From: Roseiarcus sp963787135
Lineage (GTDB): Bacteria; Pseudomonadota; Alphaproteobacteria; Rhizobiales; Beijerinckiaceae
NCBI GenBank assembly: GCA_963787135.1
Contig: CAWBBW010000035.1
Span: 62,001-126,000, forward strand
Length of the DNA stretch: 64,000 bases
Direction of reading: 5' to 3'
In this document: positions 7,931 through 15,349 of the stretch, piece after piece
How positions within the stretch are numbered: position 1 is the first letter of the stretch
How the letters are laid out: each line of letters opens with the position of its first letter
Notes under the pieces: generated by a model
The model's input: only the letters and a program-made list of their open reading frames with translations
The model's database searches: none
Told to the model about the DNA's origin: nothing
Program-made: the position numbers and the translations under genes

Positions 7931-10112
7931 CACTGTCGTCGGGGGATACCGACGCGGGGTTTTGGGCTGCGCGCGGAAGATCGAGCAGATAGCTCCTGCT
8001 TCCGAGGCTCAGATGAAGCTTTTCGTATCGGGCCACTATCTCCTCGGAGACGGTCAACTTCAGGTGAGTCTCGGTCAATCGAACGAAGGCTTTCGTGGCG
8101 CCGAGGTGGTAATCCCGGTCGAGAACCGCGAGCCACGTCGGTTGGCCCTGCGGCGGGTCGGAGAAGGGCAAGGTGCCGTTTATGATCAGGGCGCCGCCGC
8201 CAATTCTCGCGATCGTCACTGTATCATCAGGCAGGGCGGCCGTCGGCGCCCAGTTCGCCCCCATGAACGGGGTCTTGAACAGGACCGACGGGGCGCCGGT
8301 CAGCATCTCGGCTGGGACGAAACACCCCACGATGACATATCCGCGCGTCTCGTCATCGTCGCCCTCGTTGAAGTAGTAGGGCTGCGGCGCGACAGCGTCG
8401 CCGACGCAAATGATCGGCTGCGGCGTCCGACCAAATATTTCAGCCCTCAGTGGTTCATCCGTCGCCGAGGCGAGCGTTATCGCGAGCCAGGAGAATTTTT
8501 CCTGCGTGTTCGCGATGCTCGGCGAGCCGATGATATTGACGCCTTGCGTCGGCAGGTCCTCGCCTGGAGGTTTTGCCAAGAGCGGAATCGACGCGCCGTA
8601 ACGACCGCTGAGCACCGCGTCGCCCCTGGCGAGCGCCGCGACGGTCGTATGGATCTCCATCGCCCGTTCCGATTTCAAGACCAAATTGCCGTCGCCTGCG
8701 CGATAACGCGCGCCGCCGATGGTCACCTCGGTCCCGCTGAAGAATTTCTCTCCCTCCACCAGCACAATCGCCGCGCCGCCGCCGACATCAGTCCAGTCCA
8801 CCTTGGCGACCTTTGGGCCCAGCGATGTTTCGATGTCTGCGGTCCTCAGGACCGGCACATCGTACCAGGCGGTCTTGACGGTTCGCGGCCCCGACAACGG
8901 CAACGGCCATAGGCCCAGCGGGATGCTCGAGGTCTGATGCCTGCGATGGTATCGCCGCCAGTAAGTTCGTGTTCGCACGGCCAGCAACGGAATATTTATT
9001 GCCTCTGGCCGAACGTCCGCGCCTTCCGGTGGCGGCAGCGGGTCTTCCAACGGCAGCGAAACGACCGCGAGCATCTGCCTTGCGCCCGGGGATACGGACC
9101 GGCGGCCGAGGACTGGACGAAACTCCCAGCCAAAGGCGGTGAGCGCCGGATCGAGGATCTTCCGCCGTCTGAGCCCGAACGCGCCGCCATACCAACCCTC
9201 GTTGCGCTCGAATGCGACGGTGTCCGAGTCCCTGTGCAGGAAGACGTTGTTCTGCCGCCTGCCGGCGGAGACGCCGAGACGCCAGGGCGCCGAGACGACG
9301 GATCCGTCCAGCGAGTCGCTACTCGAGCTGAGCGTCGCGGCGTTGTAGGTCTTTTCCTGCGGGATCATTGCGACGACGGAAATCGGCGCGACGCCGCCTG
9401 GAAGCTTCAGCTCGATCTCGGCGACCGCGACGCAGTCTTTGGCGTAGCTCGGCGGGTTGATCGACACTTGGAATCCGAGCACCGCCTGCAGCCGCGCCGC
9501 GCCGTTCTGCAGGCGATCGGAGAGCGCGCGCTCGTTGAGCACAAGCATATTCGCGATCTGGTAGGTAAGGTTCATCCGGTCGGTCAGCGCATCGCCGGCG
9601 GCGCTGCCGAATTGCGGGGCAAAGCTCGTCTTGTCAGCGCCACCCGGGGAAGCCTTGGCCTTGGCTGCGTCGGAGCCCCCTTCGGCCTCTTGTCCGGAAT
9701 TCGCAGCCCGCTTGTCGGATTGAGCCGAGCTGGCGTCGCGATCCGGCTTGTCGTCCGCGGTGGTCGAGGCTTTCCCCAGCAGACCGCCAAGGGTCAGGCT
9801 GCGAGAGGACTCCACCGATCGGCTCTCTTGGAAGACATCCGAATTCGCCGCGATCGGCTGGCCGACGACGTTCAGTTTTTTGAGAGACGCTTCGACTTCC
9901 TCCAGAATCAGGGACAGGGAACGGTTGTCGAACTGCTTTGCCCGCCCCACCACAATGCCGTTCGACGAATTGTCGTGCGGACCGAACCACGTTGCGATCA
10001 GCCGGTAGGCATAGACCGTGATCGTCGCGGCGACGAGCAAGGTCCACACGGCGATTCGGTGTTCCACCCACCAGTGACCGAATCCGGTCCATGCTTCAAA
10101 CCAGGTCGACAT
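7869..10112 (-). CDS. Membrane-anchored protein with IPT/TIG-like domain, function unknown
   Basis: A 747-residue protein I do not recognise. One transmembrane helix near residues 20-40 (AVWTLLVAATITVYAYRLIA) anchors it, followed by a low-complexity linker rich in Ala, Asp, Ser and Lys (about 110-170). A middle region contains VLGFQVSINPPSY and MIPQEKTYNAATL, patterns I associate only with uncharacterised proteins. Residues near 450-510 include VEGEKFFSGTEVTIGGARY, which looks like an IPT/TIG fold. No catalytic motif is visible. The real C-terminus probably lies further downstream (to about 7695) and is cut by indels. It abuts a small upstream frame with no gap. A surface-exposed or envelope structural role is a guess. 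Confidence 0.7.
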   Translation of the reverse strand: MSTWFEAWTGFGHWWVEHRIAVWTLLVAATITVYAYRLIATWFGPHDNSSNGIVVGRAKQFDNRSLSLILEEVEASLKKLNVVGQPIAANSDVFQESRSVESSRSLTLGGLLGKASTTADDKPDRDASSAQSDKRAANSGQEAEGGSDAAKAKASPGGADKTSFAPQFGSAAGDALTDRMNLTYQIANMLVLNERALSDRLQNGAARLQAVLGFQVSINPPSYAKDCVAVAEIELKLPGGVAPISVVAMIPQEKTYNAATLSSSSDSLDGSVVSAPWRLGVSAGRRQNNVFLHRDSDTVAFERNEGWYGGAFGLRRRKILDPALTAFGWEFRPVLGRRSVSPGARQMLAVVSLPLEDPLPPPEGADVRPEAINIPLLAVRTRTYWRRYHRRHQTSSIPLGLWPLPLSGPRTVKTAWYDVPVLRTADIETSLGPKVAKVDWTDVGGGAAIVLVEGEKFFSGTEVTIGGARYRAGDGNLVLKSERAMEIHTTVAALARGDAVLSGRYGASIPLLAKPPGEDLPTQGVNIIGSPSIANTQEKFSWLAITLASATDEPLRAEIFGRTPQPIICVGDAVAPQPYYFNEGDDDETRGYVIVGCFVPAEMLTGAPSVLFKTPFMGANWAPTAALPDDTVTIARIGGGALIINGTLPFSDPPQGQPTWLAVLDRDYHLGATKAFVRLTETHLKLTVSEEIVARYEKLHLSLGSRSYLLDLPRAAQNPASVSPDDSEEPRTVRRGAARPSNSKARR

Positions 10113-10232
10113 CTATTCGCCCACCCGCTCGCGCTCAACTTCGCCGCTCGGCGAATCGCCAGGAAACGCCTTCTTGTTTTCGTGCCGGCGGTGAATGGGC
10201 CGCTGGAGGTCTTTCGCCCAGTCGCTATTCAT
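10113..10232 (-). CDS. Small hypothetical protein upstream of the IPT-like gene
   Basis: A 39-codon frame from an ATG at 10232 (preceded by AGGGGGG) to a TAG that directly abuts the ATG of the large downstream gene. The predicted peptide is hydrophilic and charged (starts MNSDWAKDLQRP) with no membrane segment. The exact abutment and the purine-rich site argue for a real, translationally coupled leader gene, but there is no homology evidence. It may be chance. Confidence 0.35.
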   Translation of the reverse strand: MNSDWAKDLQRPIHRRHENKKAFPGDSPSGEVERERVGE

Positions 10233-10411
10233 GATGGCCCCCCTGCTGGTGGCTGGCTTAGCACATAAGAACGCCGCCGTTGAGTAGAAGTCTCGCAGCA
10301 AGTCGTGGGCGAACAAATTGGGCTCGTTCCGAACGATGGACTTGGCTCGTCCGCATGCTAGCCTCTTTCAACACACCGTCCAGGCTCGCATCCCTATCAA
10401 GGAAAGGCCCC
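10233..10411. promoter_or_regulatory. Divergent intergenic region
   Basis: 179 bp between the small minus-strand frame and the hydrolase on the plus strand. Apart from the ribosome site AAGGAAAGG at about 10399 and a moderately AT-rich start, nothing specific is seen. Promoters for both directions are presumed here. Confidence 0.25.
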
Positions 10412-11551
10412 ATGCGCCGACGCGACGCCCTCGCTCTCCTTGCCGGCGCGGCCTTGCCGTGGCCGCTTCGCGCGCGAGCTGGCCAGGCTGAGCTGGACGA
10501 GGCGGTCGGCTTCACCGGCCAGGTGCTCTATCTCGCCCTGAAAGTCCCCGCGCTGATCATCGGCGTCGTCCGCAACGGCGAAAGTTCGATCCAGGGCTTC
10601 GGCCGCCGCGCCGACGGCGGCGACGCCACGCCGGACGGCGACACGCTCTTCCGCATCGGCTCGATCACCAAGGCCTTCACCGGCCAATTGCTCGCGAGCC
10701 TTGCCGCCGACGGCGTGGTGAGCCTCGCCGATCCGCTGACAAAATATGTCCCCGAATTCACTGCGCCGCTGTCGGAGGGGGGGCGGCCGATTCGGCTCGT
10801 CGATCTTGCGACCCATTCGGCCGGGCTGCCGCGCGAGGTCCCGCACGAGCCTGGTCCCGCGGACAACCCCTTCGTCAACATCACCCCCGACGCCTTCGCC
10901 GGTTGGCTAAAGGCCAATCCGCTCCTCTATACGCCCGGCACGTCGATCCTTTATTCCAACTTCGGTTTCGACCTGCTCGCCGCCGCGCTCTCGGCCGCGG
11001 CGCAAAAGCCCTATCCGGACCTCCTCTCCGACCGCGTGCTGAAGCCCCTCGGACTTGCGGAAACGACCTTCGCGCCCTCCCCGGGCCAGACCCAGCGCCT
11101 CATGCAGGGGCACGGCTTCGACGGCGCGGCGCTGCCGGACGTTCCCACCGGCTCGGTGATCGTCGGCTCCGGCGGCCTTCGTTCGACCCCGCGCGACCTT
11201 CTGAGCTGGCTCAAATGGCATCTCGACCGGTTCGCCAACGATCGCGCCGCCGAGCGGCTCATTGACCACGCGGCCTACCTCTGGCGCGATGGGCTCGTTT
11301 CGGTCGTCGGCATGGACGAGTCGGGTCCCATGACAGCGATGGGCCTCGGCTGGGTGATCATGGCGCCCGAGGGCGACCGGCCGCTGATCATGCAGAAGGC
11401 GGGCGGCCTGCAGGGGATCTTCTGCTATGTCGCTTTCGCGCCTTCGCGAAATACCGGCGTGATGGTCGCGATCAACGCCTTCGATTTCAATGCGGCGCTG
11501 GCGATGGGCAAAGCCGCCAACGACCTCCTCGCCGAACTCGCGCCGAGGTAG
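10412..11551 (+). CDS. Class C beta-lactamase-like serine hydrolase (AmpH/carboxypeptidase type)
   Basis: A 379-residue penicillin-binding-protein-fold hydrolase. The N-terminus MRRRDALALL with a hydrophobic core and ARA end looks like a Tat-type signal peptide, so the enzyme acts in the periplasm. The nucleophile motif is S84-I-T-K87 and the second motif is Y180-S-N182. The third motif, usually KTG or HxG, seems to be KAGGLQG near the C-terminus, as in AmpH-like DD-carboxypeptidases and esterases. It probably trims peptidoglycan peptides or hydrolyses esters; beta-lactam hydrolysis is not shown. The chosen ATG gives a proper signal peptide, unlike the longer upstream frame. It converges on mazF 10 bp away. 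Confidence 0.85.
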   Translation: MRRRDALALLAGAALPWPLRARAGQAELDEAVGFTGQVLYLALKVPALIIGVVRNGESSIQGFGRRADGGDATPDGDTLFRIGSITKAFTGQLLASLAADGVVSLADPLTKYVPEFTAPLSEGGRPIRLVDLATHSAGLPREVPHEPGPADNPFVNITPDAFAGWLKANPLLYTPGTSILYSNFGFDLLAAALSAAAQKPYPDLLSDRVLKPLGLAETTFAPSPGQTQRLMQGHGFDGAALPDVPTGSVIVGSGGLRSTPRDLLSWLKWHLDRFANDRAAERLIDHAAYLWRDGLVSVVGMDESGPMTAMGLGWVIMAPEGDRPLIMQKAGGLQGIFCYVAFAPSRNTGVMVAINAFDFNAALAMGKAANDLLAELAPR

Positions 11552-11561
11552 TCGAACGCCC

Positions 11562-11888
11562 CTATTTCGCTATACCGAGAAACACCGCAAGTCGCCGTTC
11601 GACCTCGACCATCGCGTCGCCGTCCAGCCGGCCGAATGCTTCGCCGAGCTTTGTCTGCATGATCGTCATCGCCTTGTCGATCATGATTTGCGACGGCCGC
11701 CGCAGGCCGTTCGTCGCATCCGGCTGAACGGTGAGGCGCAAGAGCGGCGCATCGACGAGCGCGCTCGAGACCAGCAGAACCGTCACCGTTGCGTGGTCGA
11801 CAAAGGCGTCGGCCTGAACGATCAGCGCCGGGCGCGGCTTGCCGAAATCGCCCTGAACCGCGACGGTGACCAGATCGCCGCGTCTCAT
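11562..11888 (-). CDS. mazF: MazF/PemK-family toxin (mRNA endoribonuclease)
   Basis: A 108-residue protein of the PemK/MazF fold. It begins MRRGDLVTVAVQGDFGKPRPALIVQ, the family's typical first strands, and contains RLTVQPDATNGLRRPSQIMIDK and a terminal VERRLAVFLGI helix. MazF toxins cut single-stranded RNA at short motifs and are neutralised by the cognate antitoxin. The ATG at 11888 lies one base beyond the antitoxin stop, so translation is coupled. Family assignment is sound; the cleavage specificity is unknown. Confidence 0.88.
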   Translation of the reverse strand: MRRGDLVTVAVQGDFGKPRPALIVQADAFVDHATVTVLLVSSALVDAPLLRLTVQPDATNGLRRPSQIMIDKAMTIMQTKLGEAFGRLDGDAMVEVERRLAVFLGIAK

Positions 11889-11889
11889 G

Positions 11890-12114
11890 TCATGAACCGG
11901 TCCAGCCCTCGACGTCGCCGAGCGCCTCGTCAAGGAAAGCCGCCAGGTCTTGATCGGCAAGGTCGGACGCGGCCGCGAGCCGCGCCTGGCGGCGGCATTC
12001 CTCAGCAAAGCCTGGACGCCGCGTGTCGGGAACCCAGATTTGCACTGGCCTCAGGCCCGCCTCGCGGAGCGCAGCACGCCGCTTGCGGACCCGGGCCGCG
12101 GTTGATGACGGCAT
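11890..12114 (-). CDS. mazE: MazE-family antitoxin
   Basis: A 74-residue protein beginning MPSSTAARVRKRRAALREAG, the basic N-terminal DNA-binding part (ribbon-helix-helix like) of the short MazE-type antitoxins that pair with PemK/MazF. The acidic C-terminal tail (DLAAFLDEALGDVEGW) is the expected toxin-wrapping region. It precedes mazF by one base and is expected to repress the pair together with the toxin, probably through the palindrome at 12138-12153. Start ATG at 12114 fits the conserved N-terminus. Confidence 0.85.
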   Translation of the reverse strand: MPSSTAARVRKRRAALREAGLRPVQIWVPDTRRPGFAEECRRQARLAAASDLADQDLAAFLDEALGDVEGWTGS

Positions 12115-12137
12115 GACGATGTCCTTTTTGTTCGCCA

Positions 12138-12153
12138 GCGTTACATGTAACGC
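12138..12153. promoter_or_regulatory. Perfect 16-bp palindrome, likely MazEF operator
   Basis: GCGTTACATGTAACGC is its own reverse complement. It lies 24 bp upstream of the mazE start in an otherwise unremarkable intergenic region. Autoregulation of toxin-antitoxin operons by antitoxin dimers binding short palindromes is well known, so this is a strong operator candidate. Confidence 0.65.
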
Positions 12154-12226
12154 GTTTGCGGACGAGGGACAAGGGCCAGGCCACGGTCCCCCGGTCGCAA
12201 AGGTCGCCCCGCGCGAGCCCGGCAAG

Positions 12227-12248
12227 CGGCGCGGAAATGGCGCCGCAA
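12227..12248 (-). repeat. Dispersed repeat with core GGCGCCATTTCCGCGCC (copy 1)
   Basis: The reverse complement of this 22-bp stretch recurs exactly at 61940-61961, and a partial copy lies at 61904-61917. A related AAAATGGCGCC is at about 12272. All copies sit in gene-free DNA. Confidence 0.5.
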
Positions 12249-12290
12249 CTCATTGGAATCCAGCATTTGGCGCCCGAAAATGGCGCCCCC

Positions 12291-13676
12291 TCACCGCGCC
12301 GGATAGCGCTCGCTCAAAAGCTCGAACAGCGCTCGCGCCGCCTGGATCTCGCCGCCTGCGGGCCCGTGGGCGCGTGCCTTCGGGTTCCAGGCGTAGACGT
12401 CGAAATGCGCCCAAGCCTTAGCCTTCTCGACGAAGCGCTTGAGGAAGAGCGCCGCGGTGATCGAGCCTGCCATCCCGGCGCCCGTGCCCGAATTGCTGAC
12501 GTCTCCAACCGTGCCGTCGATCATCGCCTCGTAGGGACGCCAGAGCGGCATCCGCCAGAGCGGATCGCGCGCGCGCGCCGCGTAGCTCGCGATCGAGGCC
12601 GCGAGCCCCTCGTCGTCGGTATAGAACGGCGGCAGGTCGGGACCGAGCGCGACCCGCGCAGCCCCGGTCAGCGTGGCGAAGTCGACCATGAGGTCCGGCG
12701 CCTCCTCGTCGGCGAGCGTCAGCGCGTCGGCGAGGATGAGTCTCCCCTCGGCGTCGGTGTTGCCGATCTCGACCGCGAGGCCGTTGCGGCTGACGATGAC
12801 GTCGCCCGGGCGCATCGCCGGCGCCGAGATCGCATTCTCGACGATCGGGATCACCACGCGGAGCCTGACGTCGAGGCCGGTTTCCATCACAAGCCGAGCA
12901 AGCGTCAGCGCGGTCGCCGCCCCGCCCATGTCCTTCTTCATCAGCTCCATGCCGGAAGCGGGCTTGATATCGAGGCCGCCGCTGTCGAAGGTGACGCCCT
13001 TGCCGACGAGCGTCACTTTCGGCGCGCCCTCACGCCCCCAGGCGAAGTCGACGATCCTCGGGGCCTCAGCCGCGGCGCTTCCCACGGCGTGCACGAGCGG
13101 AAATCGCGCAGTCAGAAGATCGTCGCCGCGGATGACGCCGACTTTGGCGCGGAAGCCCTCGGCGAGGGCAACCGCCGCCTCTTCGAGCGCGTCAGGACCG
13201 AGCAGATTCGCGGGCGCGTTGACGAGATCGCGGCCGAAGGCGACCGCCGCGGCGATCCGCTCGATCCGCTGCGCGTCGACGCCGTCGGGCGCGACCAGCC
13301 GGGGCTGCGGCTTCGGATCGGCTTTGAATTTTGCGTAGCGGTAAAGACCGAGCAGGAAGCCGAGCGCAGCGAGATCGGCGTCGGCGGTCGGATTGGCGAA
13401 ACGATAGACGCCCTCCGGCAGCGCGGTCGCGAGCTTGCCCGCGGCCAACGGATCGCGCGACGGCGCGGAGGCAGTATCGACCCCAAACAGGGCCCCGGCG
13501 AGCGTGCCGCCTTCGCCCGGAATGAGCTGGATCGCGCCGGCCTTCGGCTTGAAGCCGCAACGTTCGGCGAAGGCCGCGGCCGTCTCGCCGATCAGTGATC
13601 TTACCGTAGCCCAGGCGTCAGCGCTGACGAACCAGATCGGAACGGCGTCGGGCGCCGGCGGGGCGAAAGACGGCAA
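12291..13676 (-). CDS. Leucyl aminopeptidase family protein (M17)
   Basis: A cytosolic metallo-aminopeptidase of family M17, 461 residues from the TTG at 13676. Active-site and metal-binding segments are visible: GKGVTFDSGGLDIKPASGM (Lys and Asp ligands), MKKDMGGAA and the family signature NTDAEGRL. It removes N-terminal residues from peptides as a hexamer using two divalent metal ions. The TTG has a GGAG site 8 bases upstream and gives the length usual for the short alphaproteobacterial type. An ATG at 13787 would add 37 residues but lies inside a strong GC hairpin, so it was rejected. It is followed by the mazEF pair in the same direction, 176 bp away. Confidence 0.88.
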   Translation of the reverse strand: MPSFAPPAPDAVPIWFVSADAWATVRSLIGETAAAFAERCGFKPKAGAIQLIPGEGGTLAGALFGVDTASAPSRDPLAAGKLATALPEGVYRFANPTADADLAALGFLLGLYRYAKFKADPKPQPRLVAPDGVDAQRIERIAAAVAFGRDLVNAPANLLGPDALEEAAVALAEGFRAKVGVIRGDDLLTARFPLVHAVGSAAAEAPRIVDFAWGREGAPKVTLVGKGVTFDSGGLDIKPASGMELMKKDMGGAATALTLARLVMETGLDVRLRVVIPIVENAISAPAMRPGDVIVSRNGLAVEIGNTDAEGRLILADALTLADEEAPDLMVDFATLTGAARVALGPDLPPFYTDDEGLAASIASYAARARDPLWRMPLWRPYEAMIDGTVGDVSNSGTGAGMAGSITAALFLKRFVEKAKAWAHFDVYAWNPKARAHGPAGGEIQAARALFELLSERYPAR

Positions 13677-13751
13677 CGGTCGGTCTCCATTGAACAGGAA
13701 CGTCCGCTGCGCCTTATCATGGATTCGCCGGGCGTCTCCACGCGATTGGCG

Positions 13752-13785
13752 GGGCCGCGCCCTGCAGGGGGGCAGGGCGCGGCCC
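13752..13785 (-). terminator. Strong GC-rich hairpin downstream of the calpain-like gene
   Basis: A 14-bp perfect stem (13752-13765 with 13772-13785) around the loop AGGGGG. It follows the stop of the minus-strand calpain-like gene by 45 bp and precedes the aminopeptidase. There is no clear T-run, so it may stop or slow transcription or stabilise the 3' end. Confidence 0.55.
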
Positions 13786-13829
13786 ATGACGCGCCGCGTC
13801 GGAGTTGCGAGGCGCGCTTGGGTGAAAGG

Positions 13830-15014
13830 TCAGGCGGACGGATGGCCGCTGGTGACCCAAAGCGTGCAGTTGTTGGCGGCAAGCTGCTGCATGGTTTCGG
13901 TGAAGCTCATCGAAAGCGAGCCGCTGTAGGCGGTGTTCCAGGGGTTGTGGATTGTGAGGGCGCCGGTCGTCGCGTTGACGCCGGTGACCATGTACATGTG
14001 GTCGCCGACCAGGTTGCCGCTGGAATTCCCGGGCGTCGACATCAGGACCTCTTCGCCGGCGCTGAAGCTCGAGGCGAGGTTCTGGAGGATCGAGCCCAGC
14101 GCGCTCGTGGATTCGCTCGAGTACAGACTTGTGGCGGTCTCTGGCTGGTCCGTCACGAGTGTCAGCGCGAATCCGTTTCCGGCCGCGATGCCGGCGTAGG
14201 AATCCGACGCGGTGTTGAGCTCCATGCCGTGCGGCGCGGCCGTCTGCGCGTTAAGCTGCGCGTAGGCCTTCTCGACCAGACCGACCCAGTCGTCGGTCTT
14301 TCCGTTGGCGAATTCGAGCCTTGAGCCGTTAGCCCATTGGTAGCCGGTCATCACCGGCAATTGGGAATTGACCGTCACATAGTCCGGCTGACCGTTGACA
14401 AAGAAACGGACGCTGTAGGTCCCGTTTCCGTTGGACGAGATCATGTTCTCGATCGCCGAGGGATCCTGGAGCGCGACCTCCCCGAGCGACGAGACGAAAT
14501 AGCAGTCGCCGAGATAGCCCTGGTTGACGTCCTGAATGGTCGGAGCCCCGCTCGGGCCATAGAGCGGCAGCGTCGAGTTCTGGTAGGTCGGACCGAGATT
14601 CTCCTGGCCAAGCTGCGCCAGATTCACACTCGGAAGGTTCGTGCCGAGAAACCACTCGCCGATCAGCTCGTCGGCCTGGGTCTGCGTCGAGGCGGCGGTG
14701 AGGTTGCCAAGCCTGGTCGCGGTCGCGGCGCCCCCGTTCCAGGTGGCGTTGGCCGAATTGCCGAAGATCACGTCGTCAGTGATCTGCTGCACGTAGGGCG
14801 ATACGCTGATGCCGCCCGTCGTATTGAGCTCCGAGGCGAAAGTCTGGAGGGTGCTGAATTTCGACGCCGTCATCCCGCCGGCGGCGGCGTCCTCGAGAAT
14901 GGACAGGTCGGCCGAGTAGCTGAGCGATCCGTTTTGCAGATCCTTTGCGACATCGGTCTCGATGCCCGTATTTGCCAGTTTCGCCGCCTGGGGCGGCGTG
15001 GAAAGACTGCTCAT
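13830..15014 (-). CDS. Calpain-type (C2 family) cysteine protease
   Basis: A 394-residue protein with a papain-fold calpain domain in the C-terminal two thirds. The catalytic triad is readable: Cys171 in NQGYLGDCYFVSSL, His339 in VGDHMYMVTG and Asn357 in TIHNPWN. The first 150 residues are rich in Ser, Thr and Ala and show no signal peptide or RTX repeats. Bacterial C2 proteases are mostly secreted by type I systems or are intracellular; no export gene is adjacent. Start ATG at 15014 has a GAGGCAAC site. Regulation by calcium is not indicated by any visible motif. Confidence 0.85.
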   Translation of the reverse strand: MSSLSTPPQAAKLANTGIETDVAKDLQNGSLSYSADLSILEDAAAGGMTASKFSTLQTFASELNTTGGISVSPYVQQITDDVIFGNSANATWNGGAATATRLGNLTAASTQTQADELIGEWFLGTNLPSVNLAQLGQENLGPTYQNSTLPLYGPSGAPTIQDVNQGYLGDCYFVSSLGEVALQDPSAIENMISSNGNGTYSVRFFVNGQPDYVTVNSQLPVMTGYQWANGSRLEFANGKTDDWVGLVEKAYAQLNAQTAAPHGMELNTASDSYAGIAAGNGFALTLVTDQPETATSLYSSESTSALGSILQNLASSFSAGEEVLMSTPGNSSGNLVGDHMYMVTGVNATTGALTIHNPWNTAYSGSLSMSFTETMQQLAANNCTLWVTSGHPSA

Positions 15015-15349
15015 ATGTTGCCTCGCTTCAGGCGCAAGACATGACGCCGCGCGGCTCGCCGGACCCCGGCATCCCGCCTCATCGTGGACGATGGGTGTCC
15101 CGCTGCCGGATAGACATATGAAGCAACAGCATTTGAAGGTCCGTGAGCGGAATTGATAAAACTTGAATCTCGCGCCGTTTTCGCGTCGCGACGAGCCCCG
15201 AGCGCAAAGCTGTTATAGAGGCCCGCGGGGTCGCCGAGACGCCGGACCGCTTGACTTGCGCGCGACTTGGCGATGGTAACTGCGTCGAATTCCGAGGGAG
15301 CGCGCGCCGGCCGGCCGGCCCAAAGCGCGATCGCGTTGAGGAGAATCGA
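15015..15349. promoter_or_regulatory. Divergent intergenic region between protease and KAP NTPase
   Basis: 335 bp with divergent starts on both sides. A TTGAAT hexamer near 15160 and TTATAGAGG near 15212 could be part of promoters. A GAGGAG ribosome site at 15338-15343 serves the NTPase. No coding frame or repeat of note is seen. Confidence 0.3.

Noticed and set aside
8937..10268. 443-codon plus-strand frame opposite the IPT-like gene
   Set aside because: Arg-rich composition, no domain, no ribosome site; the minus-strand frame has a membrane helix and family-like segments.
12156..13598. 480-codon plus-strand frame opposite the aminopeptidase
   Set aside because: The minus strand carries clear M17 signatures; this is its shadow.
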